Shown in pieces: positions 52,347-63,016 of a stretch of DNA of 64,000 nucleotides. The notes beneath the pieces are model-generated. The model was not told where the DNA came from, made no database searches, and saw nothing but the letters and a program-made list of their open reading frames with translations. A program made the position numbers and the translations under genes. The stretch comes from Streptomyces odontomachi (GTDB lineage: Bacteria > Actinomycetota > Actinomycetes > Streptomycetales > Streptomycetaceae). Location: contig NZ_JAMJWG010000002.1 of NCBI RefSeq assembly GCF_024435355.1, positions 124,001 to 188,000 of the forward strand, read 5' to 3'. Position 1 is the stretch's first letter; each line of letters starts with the position of its first letter.

Positions 52347-53669
52347 TCAGCGCGGCACCCGATTGCCGATCACCCCTTCCCAGTCGGGTGTCCCCTCGCC
52401 CTCGCCCGTCTCACGCGCCGGCTCCGCACGCCGGCCGCCGCGGGCGAAGAAGTCGGCGAGCGGAAGCGTGGCGGCACCGACCGTGACCGCGTCGGGTCCG
52501 AGCCTGCCCAGTTCGATGGTGACCCGGGCGGCGGGGTGCTTCAGGGAGTAGTCACGGGCGTAGGTGCGCACCTTCGGCAGCAGGTACGGACCGAGTTGGA
52601 GGCCCGCCCAGCCGCCGATGAGGACCCGCTCGGGTCCGAAGAGGTTGATCAGGTCGGAGATGCCGGCGCCCAGGTACTCGGCGGTCTCGTCCAGTACGGC
52701 GACGGCGACCGGGTCGGGCCGTGCGCCGTCCTGGGGTTGCGCGGCGGCCAGCAGCGCCGTCACGCCCGCCTCCTCGCTCGCGCCCTCCGGGAGCCGCCCA
52801 CCGGCCTCCTGCCAGCGCTCCAGCAACGCTTCCGAACCCGCGTACGCCTCCAGGCAGCCCAGGGCGCCGCAGCGGCAGCGGCGGCCCCGCACGCTGACGG
52901 TGAGGTGCCCCCATTCACCGGGACTGTCGTGCGGCCGGCCCGGCAGGGCGGAGACGGCGCCTCCGGTGACGATGCAGGCGCCGACGCCGGATCCGAACAG
53001 CACGATCGCCGCGTCACGCGCGCCACGCCCGCCCCCGAACCACATCTCCGCCTGCCCGAGCGCCTTGGCGCCGTTGTCGATGTAGTAGGAGGTTCCCTCG
53101 GGCAGGTCCACCGCGCCGCGTAGCAGGTGCTCCAGCGGGACGGCGTCCCAGCCGATGGTCTGGCCGTGCACCACGGCGCCGCGCGGGGTGCCGCCCTCGA
53201 CGATGCCGGGGACGCCGACGCCGACGCCGAGCAGGGTCTCCGGGTCGATCCCCGCCTCGTCCATCACCTCGGCGACCCCGTCCGCGATGTGCCGGACGAT
53301 CAGGTCGACGTCGTAACCGTCGTGGCTCAGCAGCCGCTCGGTGCGGGCCAGTTCCTCCATCGCGAGGTCGAATGCCTCGACGCGCACCTTGGTCTCGCCG
53401 ACGTCGACGCCGATGAGGCGGCCCGCGCCGGGCGCGACCCGGAGCAGGGTACGCGGGCGGCCGCCGTCGGACTCGACGATGCCGGCCTCCTGGAGCAGAC
53501 CGTCCGCGGTGAGCTCCGCGACGACGTTGCTGACAGAACCCGAGCTCAGGCCGGTGGCGGGGCCGAGTGCCTGCCGGCTCATCGGGCCGTCGAAATACAA
53601 CCGTTGCAATACGGCTGTGCGGTTGCCTCGTCGCAGGTCACGCACGGTCCGTCTGTTGTGCTCAGCCAT
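52347..53669 (-). CDS. ROK-family transcriptional regulator
   Basis: The protein has 440 residues. An N-terminal winged helix (LQRLYFDGPMSRQALGPATG, LSSGSVSNVVAELTADGLLQ) is joined to a sugar-kinase-like ROK domain. The zinc site CRCGALGCLEAYAG and the phosphate loop (GVDVGETKVRVEAFDL) are present. It should respond to a sugar or sugar phosphate and control the divergent ABC-GH1 operon. GAAGGAG precedes ATG 53669. The shared gap holds an ATTTA...TAAAT repeat over the SBP -10. Confidence 0.9.
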   Translation of the reverse strand: MAEHNRRTVRDLRRGNRTAVLQRLYFDGPMSRQALGPATGLSSGSVSNVVAELTADGLLQEAGIVESDGGRPRTLLRVAPGAGRLIGVDVGETKVRVEAFDLAMEELARTERLLSHDGYDVDLIVRHIADGVAEVMDEAGIDPETLLGVGVGVPGIVEGGTPRGAVVHGQTIGWDAVPLEHLLRGAVDLPEGTSYYIDNGAKALGQAEMWFGGGRGARDAAIVLFGSGVGACIVTGGAVSALPGRPHDSPGEWGHLTVSVRGRRCRCGALGCLEAYAGSEALLERWQEAGGRLPEGASEEAGVTALLAAAQPQDGARPDPVAVAVLDETAEYLGAGISDLINLFGPERVLIGGWAGLQLGPYLLPKVRTYARDYSLKHPAARVTIELGRLGPDAVTVGAATLPLADFFARGGRRAEPARETGEGEGTPDWEGVIGNRVPR

Positions 53670-53709
53670 GTGGCTCCTTCCCTTGTCGCAAGATACCTCT
53701 GCGGAACCC

Positions 53710-53756
53710 TTGACGCGACCTTCCCTCAGGATTTAACTCACAGCCTAAATTAAGCC
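53710..53756 (+). promoter_or_regulatory. SBP promoter with ROK-type operator
   Basis: TTGACG (53710-53715) and TTAACT (53733-53738) are 17 bases apart. The inverted repeat ATTTA (53731-53735)/TAAAT (53746-53750) covers the -10. The AT-rich stretch to 53756 resembles the GH16 promoter stretch (30024-30048). Confidence 0.65.
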
Positions 53757-53816
53757 CTGACTTCTTTGCTTGTCCCCTGCACGCTCACAGGAACCCCGGA
53801 AAGGGGCGAACCAGAC

Positions 53817-55151
53817 ATGCGCACCCTCAAGAGAGCGCTCCACGCGCGGACGGTCCTTGTCATCGCCACGGTCACCGCGCTGTCCGCGACCGCGACCGCG
53901 TGCGGTGGCGGCACCAACACCGGCGGAGGGAGCAACGACTCCCCCAAGACCCTCACCTACTGGGCCTCCAACCAGGGCCCCAGTCTCGAGGCCGACAAGA
54001 AGATCCTCACGCCCGAGCTGAAGAAGTTCGAGAAGAAGACCGGGATCAAGGTCAAGCTCGAAGTGGTGCCGTGGTCCGACCTGCTCAACCGGATCCTCGC
54101 CGCCACCACGTCGGGCCAGGGCCCGGACGTGCTGAACATCGGCAACACCTGGTCGTCCTCCCTCCAGGCGACCGGCGCGCTGATGCCGTGGGACGACAAG
54201 GCCTTCGCGAAGATCGGCGGCAAGGACCGCTTCCTGTCCTCCGCCGTCGGCTCGACGGGCACGGCCGGCCAGGACCCGGCCGCGGTGCCGCTGTACTCGC
54301 TCGCGTTCGCCCTCTACTACAACAAGCAGATGTTCGCGGACGCCGGGATCAAGCAGCCCCCGGCGACCTGGGACGAGCTGGTCGCCGACGGCAAGAAGCT
54401 CGCCAAGGACGGCAAGTGGGGCCTGGGCGCCGAGGGCTCGAACCCGGTGGAGAACATCCACCAGACCTATGTGCTGGCCAAGCAGCACGGTGGCGACTTC
54501 TTCGACGCCCAGGGCAAGCCCACCTTCACCTCGCCCGCCGCCGTCGCAGCCGTCAAGCAGTACGTGGACTTCATGTCCAAGGACAAGATCATCGCACCGG
54601 GCAACGCCGAGTACGCGCAGAACCAGTCCCTCCAGGACTTCGCCAAGGGCAAGACGGCGATGGTGCTCTGGCAGGCCGCCGCGACCACCTTCAAGGCGCA
54701 CGGCATGAGCGACGACGACTGGGGCGTGGCACCGGTACCGGTGCCCTCCGGCAAGCCGGGCCCCGGCAAGCAGGTCAACTCGATGGTCGCCGGCATCAAC
54801 ATGGCCGTCTTCAAGAACAGCCACAACATGAACGGCGCCATGGACTTCGTGAAGTTCATGACCAGCACCGACGAGCAGAAGGTGCTCTGCAAGGCCTACG
54901 GGTCCATCCCGCCGGTGAAGGCCGCCCAGAGCGACCCGTACTTCGGCAGGCCCGAGACGACGGTCCTGAAGAACACCCTGCTCAACAGCGCCGTTCCGCT
55001 CCCCCAGGTGCCCAACGAGTCCCAGTACGAGACCTCGGTGGGCGACGCCATCAAGAGCCTGTTCGCCGAGGTGGCCGCGGGCCACAAGCTGACCACCGAC
55101 ATGGTCGTGGCGGCGCTCAACACGGCCCAGCAGCAGATGCCGAAGAAGTGA
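53817..55151 (+). CDS. Sugar ABC transporter substrate-binding lipoprotein (operon C)
   Basis: The protein has 444 residues. A signal peptide ends in the lipobox TATAC (Cys about 30). The mature domain is a cluster-B sugar binder (LTYWASNQGPSLEADKKILT; KQVNSMVAGINMAVFKNSHN). Probable ligand: beta-1,3- or other beta-gluco-oligosaccharides, because a GH1 gene ends the operon and the regulator palindrome links it to GH55. AAGGGG precedes ATG 53817. An 8-bp palindrome GAGCGCTC lies inside codons 6-8. Confidence 0.92.
   Translation: MRTLKRALHARTVLVIATVTALSATATACGGGTNTGGGSNDSPKTLTYWASNQGPSLEADKKILTPELKKFEKKTGIKVKLEVVPWSDLLNRILAATTSGQGPDVLNIGNTWSSSLQATGALMPWDDKAFAKIGGKDRFLSSAVGSTGTAGQDPAAVPLYSLAFALYYNKQMFADAGIKQPPATWDELVADGKKLAKDGKWGLGAEGSNPVENIHQTYVLAKQHGGDFFDAQGKPTFTSPAAVAAVKQYVDFMSKDKIIAPGNAEYAQNQSLQDFAKGKTAMVLWQAAATTFKAHGMSDDDWGVAPVPVPSGKPGPGKQVNSMVAGINMAVFKNSHNMNGAMDFVKFMTSTDEQKVLCKAYGSIPPVKAAQSDPYFGRPETTVLKNTLLNSAVPLPQVPNESQYETSVGDAIKSLFAEVAAGHKLTTDMVVAALNTAQQQMPKK
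53833..53840 (+). promoter_or_regulatory. Intragenic half-strength LacI-like palindrome
   Basis: GAGCGCTC (53833-53840), in the context AGAGAGCGCTCCA, shares the core of the 14-bp operator at 51016 but not its outer bases. It may be a weak roadblock site or chance. Confidence 0.35.
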
Positions 55152-55158
55152 GCCGGAG

Positions 55159-56158
55159 ATGACTGCCCCCACAGCCACGCAACAGCATGCGCCGCCGGGC
55201 GACACCGGACGGGCCGCCCCCGGGCGGACGGGACCCCACCGGTCCCGTCCGCCCGGGCGGCTGCGCCGCTTGACCCTGCCCTACGTGCTGCTGCTGCCCG
55301 CGCTCGCCCTGGAGCTGCTGGTCCACCTGGTGCCCATGGTCGTCGGCATCTGGATGAGCTTTCGCGAACTCGTCCAGCAGTACCTGCGGGACTGGAGCAC
55401 CGCGCCCTTCACCGGCCTGGACAACTACCACCTAGCCGTCGACGTCAACGCTCCCGTGGGCGAGGCCCTGCTCCACTCGTTCTTCGTGACCTGCGCCTTC
55501 ACGGTGCTGTCGGTCGGCCTGTGCTGGCTGGTCGGCACGGCGGCCGCGGTGTTCATGCAGGAGAGCTTCCGGGGCCGCGGCCTGCTGCGCGCCCTGTTCC
55601 TGATGCCGTACGCGCTGCCGGTCTACGCCGCCGTGATCACCTGGGCGTTCATGTTCCAGCGCGACCACGGGCTGGTCAACCATGTGCTCGGCGAGCAGCT
55701 GGGGCTGACCGACGGCCACACCTTCTGGCTGATCGGCGACAACAGCTTCATCGCCCTGCTGGTGGTCTCCGTGTGGAAGGGATGGCCCTTCGCCTTCCTG
55801 ATCATCATGGCCGGGTTGCAGAACATCCCGCGGGAGCTGTACGAGGCCGCGGCCATCGACGGCGCCGGCATATGGCAGCAGATCCGCCGGATCACCCTGC
55901 CGTCGCTGCGCCCGGTCAACCAGGTGCTGGTCCTGGTGCTGTTCCTGTGGACGTTCAACGACTTCAACACGCCGTACGTGATGTTCGGCAAGGCGGCGCC
56001 GAAGGCCGCGGACCTCATCTCGATCCACATCTACCAGTCGTCGTTCGTCACCTGGGACTTCGGCACCGGCTCCGCCATGTCGGTGCTGCTGCTGCTCTTC
56101 CTGTTGCTGGTGACGGCCGCTTACCTGGCGCTGACCTCACGCGGAAGGAAGGCTTCCG

Positions 56159-56166
<8 letters not shown>
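55159..56166 (+). CDS. Sugar ABC transporter permease 1 (operon C)
   Basis: The protein has 335 residues and is MalF-like with six helices. The 35-residue head (RTGPHRSRPPGR) is encoded across a 17-bp perfect hairpin. The EAA loop is IPRELYEAAAIDGAGIWQQI. ATG 55159 has CGGAG only one base upstream, so translation may depend on coupling to the SBP seven bases before. It overlaps the second permease by eight bases. Confidence 0.9.
55219..55257 (+). promoter_or_regulatory. 17-bp perfect hairpin inside the permease 5' coding end
   Basis: CCCGGGCGGACGGGACC (55219-55235) pairs exactly with 55241-55257 around a 5-nt loop. It lies 60 bases inside the reading frame and could stop or process mRNA downstream of the SBP. 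Confidence 0.75.
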
Positions 56167-58461
<2,295 letters not shown>

Positions 58462-58510
58462 TCGACCGACCGCCGGCGGCGCCACCGGCCCACGCAGCGC
58501 CGCCCGAGTT

Positions 58511-58551
58511 CCGGGCCCCGCTACCGCCTCCGCTGCGGTACCGGGGCCCGG
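58511..58551. terminator. 17-bp bidirectional terminator
   Basis: CCGGGCCCCGCTACCGC (58511-58527) pairs with 58535-58551 with one mismatch around a 7-nt loop, between convergent GH1 and phosphotransferase genes. Confidence 0.8.
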
Positions 58552-58631
58552 TGCCATGCCGTGGTGCTGCGCGCGGCGCCGGGACCTGGCGTCGCGCGGC
58601 GGCCGAAGCGAGCCGGGCGCGCGGCACCGGG

Positions 58632-59642
58632 TCAGCTCAGCGCGGCCACGGTGTCCACGGCCGCCATCAGCGAGGGCATCAGCTCCCGGCGGGCCCAGCG
58701 CCGTTCGGCGGAGGTGGCGCCCCGCGGCACCTGCTCCACCAGCATGATCATGTAGAGGTAGCAGCGGTAGAGCGCGATCCGCAGCCGCGACGTCTCGTCG
58801 AAGACGACCGCGCCGCCGGCCTCCTGGCGGTAGCCCTCCAGGAACCACGGGTCCATCTCGATCTCGCCGAGCAGTGCTCCGGAGACGAAGTCGGCCAGCG
58901 GGTCCCCCCAGAACATCCGCTCGCCGTCGACGAGGCCACCGATGCGCGGCCCGTGGGGACCGCTCTCGATGAGGACGTTGCCGTCCCACAGGTCGAAGTG
59001 CACCAGTCGGGGCACCACGATCTCGTCGAGCACCGGGAACGCCCGTTGCAGGACCTGGGCTATGTCCTCCAAGGGCCGCGAGAGCTTCACGTTGAAGCGC
59101 CGGGCGTCGTCGAAGACGGCGACCACCATGCGGGTGAAGGCCTCACGCCAGGTGCTGGCCAGCGGTCCCAGCGCCCCGGAGGGGTAGCCGAACCCGTCAC
59201 CGACGACCGTGTGGAGCCGGGCCACCAGATTGCCCAGGTCGTGCCGGAGCCCCTCCTGCTCGCCCTCCAGGAAGTGCTCGCGCGCCTCCGGCCACCGGGT
59301 GCCCGGCATGGCGGTCATCAGCAGGTAAGGGCCGACCTCGGAACCGCCGTCGGTGTAGACGGCCTCCACGCGCGGCACCGGTACGTCGCCCTCCGCCTCG
59401 TGGGCCGCCCGGCAGAACATCGCTTCCGCGCGCAGCAGATCGCGTTCGTACGCCAGGGTGGGCTGGTCCTGGTGGGGTGGCACCTTCAGCACCAGCTCCC
59501 GCCCGTCGGCGAGCGTGAGCAGGGTGACCGTGTTGTAGGTGCCGCCGGACAGTTCCCTGGTGTCCCGCACGCTCTCCGCGGGCACCCCGGCCGCAGCCAG
59601 GATCTGTGCCAGCTCCTTGGTCATCGTTCCAGTCATGTTCAT
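58632..59642 (-). CDS. APH/choline-kinase-family phosphotransferase
   Basis: The protein has 336 residues. The kinase-like fold has LVLKVPPHQDQP (lysine), the catalytic loop VHFDLWDGNVL and the metal loop GLVDGERMFWGDP. It would phosphorylate a small hydroxylated compound with ATP. No resistance genes adjoin, so an aminoglycoside role is doubtful. ATG 59642 is used; ATG 59636 is two codons later. It is monocistronic. Confidence 0.85.
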   Translation of the reverse strand: MNMTGTMTKELAQILAAAGVPAESVRDTRELSGGTYNTVTLLTLADGRELVLKVPPHQDQPTLAYERDLLRAEAMFCRAAHEAEGDVPVPRVEAVYTDGGSEVGPYLLMTAMPGTRWPEAREHFLEGEQEGLRHDLGNLVARLHTVVGDGFGYPSGALGPLASTWREAFTRMVVAVFDDARRFNVKLSRPLEDIAQVLQRAFPVLDEIVVPRLVHFDLWDGNVLIESGPHGPRIGGLVDGERMFWGDPLADFVSGALLGEIEMDPWFLEGYRQEAGGAVVFDETSRLRIALYRCYLYMIMLVEQVPRGATSAERRWARRELMPSLMAAVDTVAALS

Positions 59643-60226
59643 GCGCTAATCCTCGCCTGTAGGCACTCACGGGAGAACGGCGAGGCCACCGTAGTCCAAC
59701 CTTGGACCACTACGGCCCCGCTCGTTCAAATCCGGTTGCCCAACGGTGCCAGTAGGGACAACTCCGTTACACAGCACCGTAGTTGCATTTCGGGTGGTGG
59801 ACGCCGCACTCGGGGGTGAGTCGCCGTCAGCCATGCGCCGGCTCGTGGCGTGCACCTGCACGTGACAGTCGACGGAGAAGGCGTCGGCCATCCGGGAAAG
59901 CGCTTCACCCTATCGTCGCGACAGTATGGACCGCGGCCGCGGTGTGCACCGGGGTGGGGTGGCCGTATGCGGCGCATCCACGATGTCCGAAAGCGATCAG
60001 GAACCCTTGCGGATCCGGAGGAAATCGGCACGAGGAGATCGGTGGCACGGGGCCTGGGGGGTGCGGGGCTGTGCGCGGGACGGCGTGCGAGGGGTGCCGA
60101 CGACCCGGCGGTCCCCCCAGGATTCGCCCCGTGACATGCGTTGACGTGTCACGAGCCGGATGTCTAACTTGCCGGTGAACGATCGGTTTCCCGCGCGTGT
60201 GCGGTGGTTTCCCGGAGGGAGGGCCC
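59643..60226. other. Divergent gene-free region before IclR
   Basis: No supported gene lies in this 584-base gap between the phosphotransferase and IclR genes. An open minus-strand frame at 59667-59891 (MADAFSVDCHVQ...) has good codon bias only in its first half. The useful signals are at 60131-60170. Confidence 0.4.
60131..60170 (+). promoter_or_regulatory. IclR promoter and likely operator
   Basis: GTGACA-N10-TGTCAC (60131-60152) is an inverted repeat overlapping -35 TTGACG (60141-60146). TAACTT (60165-60170) is a -10 after 18 bases. The start codon is 57 bases downstream. Confidence 0.6.
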
Positions 60227-61066
60227 ATGGACGACGGGCACCGCAGCGCCAACGTGTCCGTGGTGGGCCGTGCCCTCAGCGTGCTGGAGGCGTTCTCCCC
60301 GGCCACGCCCGTACTGAGCCTGACGGACATCTCCCGACACACGGAACTGCCCCTGACCACCGCATACCGCCTGGTCAAGGAGCTGACCGCGCACGGTGCG
60401 CTGGAGCGCGAGCCGGACGGCGGGTACCGCATCGGGCTGCACCTGTGGGAGATCGCGGCGCTGGCGCCGCGCGGCCTCGGCCTGCGCGAGCTGGCCCTGC
60501 CGTACCTCTCCGACCTCGGCCATGTCACCCGCGAGAACGTCCAGCTCGCCGTGCGTGAGCATCTGTCGGTGCTGTATGTGGAGCGGCTCGCGGGGCGCAG
60601 CTCGGTACCCGTGCTGACCCGGGTCGGCGGGCGGTTCGCACTGACCCCGACCGGAGTGGGCCGGGTGCTCCTCGCGCATGCCCCGGCGCAGGTGCAGGAG
60701 CAGGTGCTGGCCCAGCCGGTGGCGCGCTACACCGAGCACACCCTGTGCGATCCGGTGCGCATCCGGCGTGCGCTCGCCGAGGTGCGGCACAGCGGGGTCG
60801 CGGTGTGCTGGCGGCAGGTGACCCCCGACAGCGTCTCGGTGGCGGCACCGGTGCACGGTGCCGGCGGCGACGTGGTGGCCGCGGTCTCCGTGGTGGCGCA
60901 CGCCGACACCGCCGAGCCGCAGGCCCTGGCGCCGCTGGTGCAGGTGGCCGCCCGTGGGATCTCCCGGGCGCTGGGCGCCCCGCTGCCCGCGTCCCCGGGG
61001 GCCCGGCCCGGCGAGGTGGTGCGCGGGGTCACGGACCCGGCCACGGCGCGGCTGAACGGCGCCTGA
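60227..61066 (+). CDS. IclR-family transcriptional regulator
   Basis: The protein has 279 residues. The winged helix (VVGRALSVLEAFSPATPVLS, PLTTAYRLVKELTAHGALER) is followed by the effector domain (LGLRELALPYLSDLGHVTRE; VGRVLLAHAP). It probably controls the convergent minus-strand formaldehyde-linked genes or genes beyond the window, with an aromatic or carboxylic acid as ligand. GGAGGGAGGG precedes ATG 60227. It may repress itself via the site at 60131. Confidence 0.88.
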   Translation: MDDGHRSANVSVVGRALSVLEAFSPATPVLSLTDISRHTELPLTTAYRLVKELTAHGALEREPDGGYRIGLHLWEIAALAPRGLGLRELALPYLSDLGHVTRENVQLAVREHLSVLYVERLAGRSSVPVLTRVGGRFALTPTGVGRVLLAHAPAQVQEQVLAQPVARYTEHTLCDPVRIRRALAEVRHSGVAVCWRQVTPDSVSVAAPVHGAGGDVVAAVSVVAHADTAEPQALAPLVQVAARGISRALGAPLPASPGARPGEVVRGVTDPATARLNGA

Positions 61067-61089
61067 CCGGCACGGGGCCGGCGCCGGGT

Positions 61090-61126
61090 CCCGGTCGGAC
61101 CGCGCGTGCCGCACGCCCCGACCGGG
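61090..61126. terminator. Bidirectional terminator, IclR/MBL
   Basis: CCCGGTCGG (61090-61098) pairs with CCGACCGGG (61118-61126). An inner GCGTGC/GCACGC stem can also form. Confidence 0.65.
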
Positions 61127-61145
61127 TCCGTCCGCGCGCCTGCGG

Positions 61146-61778
61146 TCAGTGCCCCCGCGCGATCCACTCGTCCAGGTGCGGGGCCTCGTCACCGATGGTG
61201 GTGGAGTCACCGTGACCGGTGCGCACCACGGTTTCGGGTGGGAGGGTCAGCAGCCGTTCCCTGATCGAGTCGATGATCGTCGGGAAGTCGCTGAACGAGC
61301 GTCCGGTGGCGCCGGGACCGCCGGCGAACAGGGTGTCCCCGGTGAAGACGGTGCCGAGCTCCGGTGCCGAGAGGCTGATCGCGCCGGGGCTGTGGCCCGG
61401 CGTGTGCAGCACCGTCAGCGGCACCCCGGCGACGACCAGCTCGCGGCCGTCCGCCAGCTCCTCGTCCGGCGCGCGGTCGGGGTGGGTCTGCCGCCACAGC
61501 GGGAGGTCGTCCGGGTGCAGCAGCACCGGTGCGCCGGTGCGCTCGGCGAGGGCGGGTGCCGCGTCGATGTGGTCGTCGTGCGCGTGGGTGCAGACGATGG
61601 CGGTCAGGCGCCGGCCGTCGAGCGCCCGGAAGATGGCGTCCGCGTCATGGGCGGCGTCGATGACGATCGCCTGGTCGTCGTCGCCGACGATCCAGACGTT
61701 GTTGTCGACGTCCCAGGTGCCGCCGTCCAGCGAGAAGGTGCCCGAGGTGACGACGTGGTCGATGCGCACCGCCGTCAC
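61146..61778 (-). CDS. MBL-fold hydrolase linked to mscR
   Basis: The protein has 210 residues. The metal motif [30 protein letters not shown] and [11 protein letters not shown] are those of glyoxalase-II-like hydrolases. It probably opens the thioester made by MscR (S-formylmycothiol) or a related adduct. The GTG start overlaps the mscR stop in GTGA, a pairing common in streptomycetes. Cytosolic, last gene of the run. Confidence 0.88.
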   Translation of the reverse strand: MTAVRIDHVVTSGTFSLDGGTWDVDNNVWIVGDDDQAIVIDAAHDADAIFRALDGRRLTAIVCTHAHDDHIDAAPALAERTGAPVLLHPDDLPLWRQTHPDRAPDEELADGRELVVAGVPLTVLHTPGHSPGAISLSAPELGTVFTGDTLFAGGPGATGRSFSDFPTIIDSIRERLLTLPPETVVRTGHGDSTTIGDEAPHLDEWIARGH

Positions 61779-62860
61779 AGGACCACCACCGAGCGCAGCA
61801 CGTCACCCTGCTGCATCCGGTCGAACGCCTGCTCCACGCCGTCCAGCGCGATGGTCTCGGAGACGAAGGCGTCCAGGTCGAGCCGGCCCTGCCGGTACAG
61901 GTCGATGAGCATGGGGAAGTCGCGGGACGGCAGGCAGTCGCCGTACCAGGACGACTTCAGGGCACCGCCGCGACCGAAGACGTCGAGCAGCGGCAGGTCG
62001 ATGCGCATCTCGGGGGTCGGCACACCGACCAGCACCACGGTGCCGGCCAGGTCGCGGGCGTAGAAGGCCTGCTCGTACGTCTCGGGGCGGCCGACCGCCT
62101 CGATGACGACATCGGCGCCGAAGCCGCCGGTGAGCTCCCGGATCGCTTCGACGGGGTCGCCCTGGCGTGAGTTGACGGTGTGGGTGGCGCCCAGGCCGGT
62201 GGCGGTGCGCAGCTTGCGGTCGTCGACGTCCACCGCGATGATCTTCGCGGCGCCGGCCAGCGCGGCGCCGGCGATGGCGGCGCCGCCGACCCCACCGCAT
62301 CCGATGACGGCGACGGCGTCGCCGCGGCCGACGTTGCCCGTGTTGATGGCGGCGCCCAGGCCGGCCATCACTCCGCAGCCCAGCAGTCCCGCGGCGGCCG
62401 GGGAGGCCTCGGGGTCGACCTTGGTGCACTGGCCGGCGGCGACCAGGGTCTTCTCGGCGAAGGCGCCGATACCGAGGGCAGGGCTCAGCTCGGTCCCGTC
62501 GGCCAGGGTCATCTTCTGCTCGGCGTTGTGCGTGTCGAAGCAGTACCAGGGACGGCCGCGCAGGCAGGCACGGCACTGGCCGCACACGGCACGCCAGTTG
62601 AGGATGACGAAGTCGCCGGGGGCGACTCCGGTGACGCCGGCACCGACGGACTCGACGACGCCGGACGCCTCGTGGCCCAGCAGGAAGGGGAACTCGTCGT
62701 TGATGCCGCCCTCCCGGTAGTGCAGGTCGGTGTGGCAGACCCCGCACGCCTGCACCTTCACCACGGCCTCGCCCGGGCCGGGGTCCGGGACGGTGATGGT
62801 CTCGATCGCGACCGGTTCGCCCTTGCCCCGCGCGACCACACCCTGCACCTGCTGTGCCAT
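61775..62860 (-). CDS. mscR: S-(hydroxymethyl)mycothiol dehydrogenase
   Basis: The protein has 361 residues. It is a zinc medium-chain dehydrogenase with catalytic [15 protein letters not shown], structural-zinc cysteines in [16 protein letters not shown] and cofactor loop [15 protein letters not shown]. The sequence is close to the actinobacterial mycothiol-dependent formaldehyde dehydrogenase throughout. It oxidises the formaldehyde-mycothiol adduct with NAD. ATG 62860 has AAAGG upstream. It lies 156 bases from the reductase gene on the same strand. Confidence 0.93.
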   Translation of the reverse strand: MAQQVQGVVARGKGEPVAIETITVPDPGPGEAVVKVQACGVCHTDLHYREGGINDEFPFLLGHEASGVVESVGAGVTGVAPGDFVILNWRAVCGQCRACLRGRPWYCFDTHNAEQKMTLADGTELSPALGIGAFAEKTLVAAGQCTKVDPEASPAAAGLLGCGVMAGLGAAINTGNVGRGDAVAVIGCGGVGGAAIAGAALAGAAKIIAVDVDDRKLRTATGLGATHTVNSRQGDPVEAIRELTGGFGADVVIEAVGRPETYEQAFYARDLAGTVVLVGVPTPEMRIDLPLLDVFGRGGALKSSWYGDCLPSRDFPMLIDLYRQGRLDLDAFVSETIALDGVEQAFDRMQQGDVLRSVVVL

Positions 62861-63016
62861 GTTCGGCAGCCCTTTCTCTCGGCTCACTCGCTGTTGCTTC
62901 ATGCTTGCTCGTCGTTCATGCCCGCTCGGCCCTGCGTCCCCGTCGCTCGCGCCGAGTCTCTCGCGTACCGGCGCGATCGGCGCGGATCGTGCGGGGGCGG
63001 GTTGCCCACGGGCCGG

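Noticed and set aside
58632..59642. Aminoglycoside resistance gene
   Set aside because: Only the general kinase-like fold is visible; no antibiotic cluster adjoins and the family is broad.
59725..59740. GTTCAAATCC resembling a tRNA T-loop
   Set aside because: No matching acceptor, D or anticodon stems around it.
59667..59891. A 74-codon minus-strand frame upstream of the phosphotransferase
   Set aside because: Codon bias fades after the first third and no family is recognised; left as part of the gene-free region.
60057..60131. GC-rich frames between phosphotransferase and IclR on the plus strand
   Set aside because: They cross the IclR promoter and encode Arg/Gly-rich sequence typical of chance frames.
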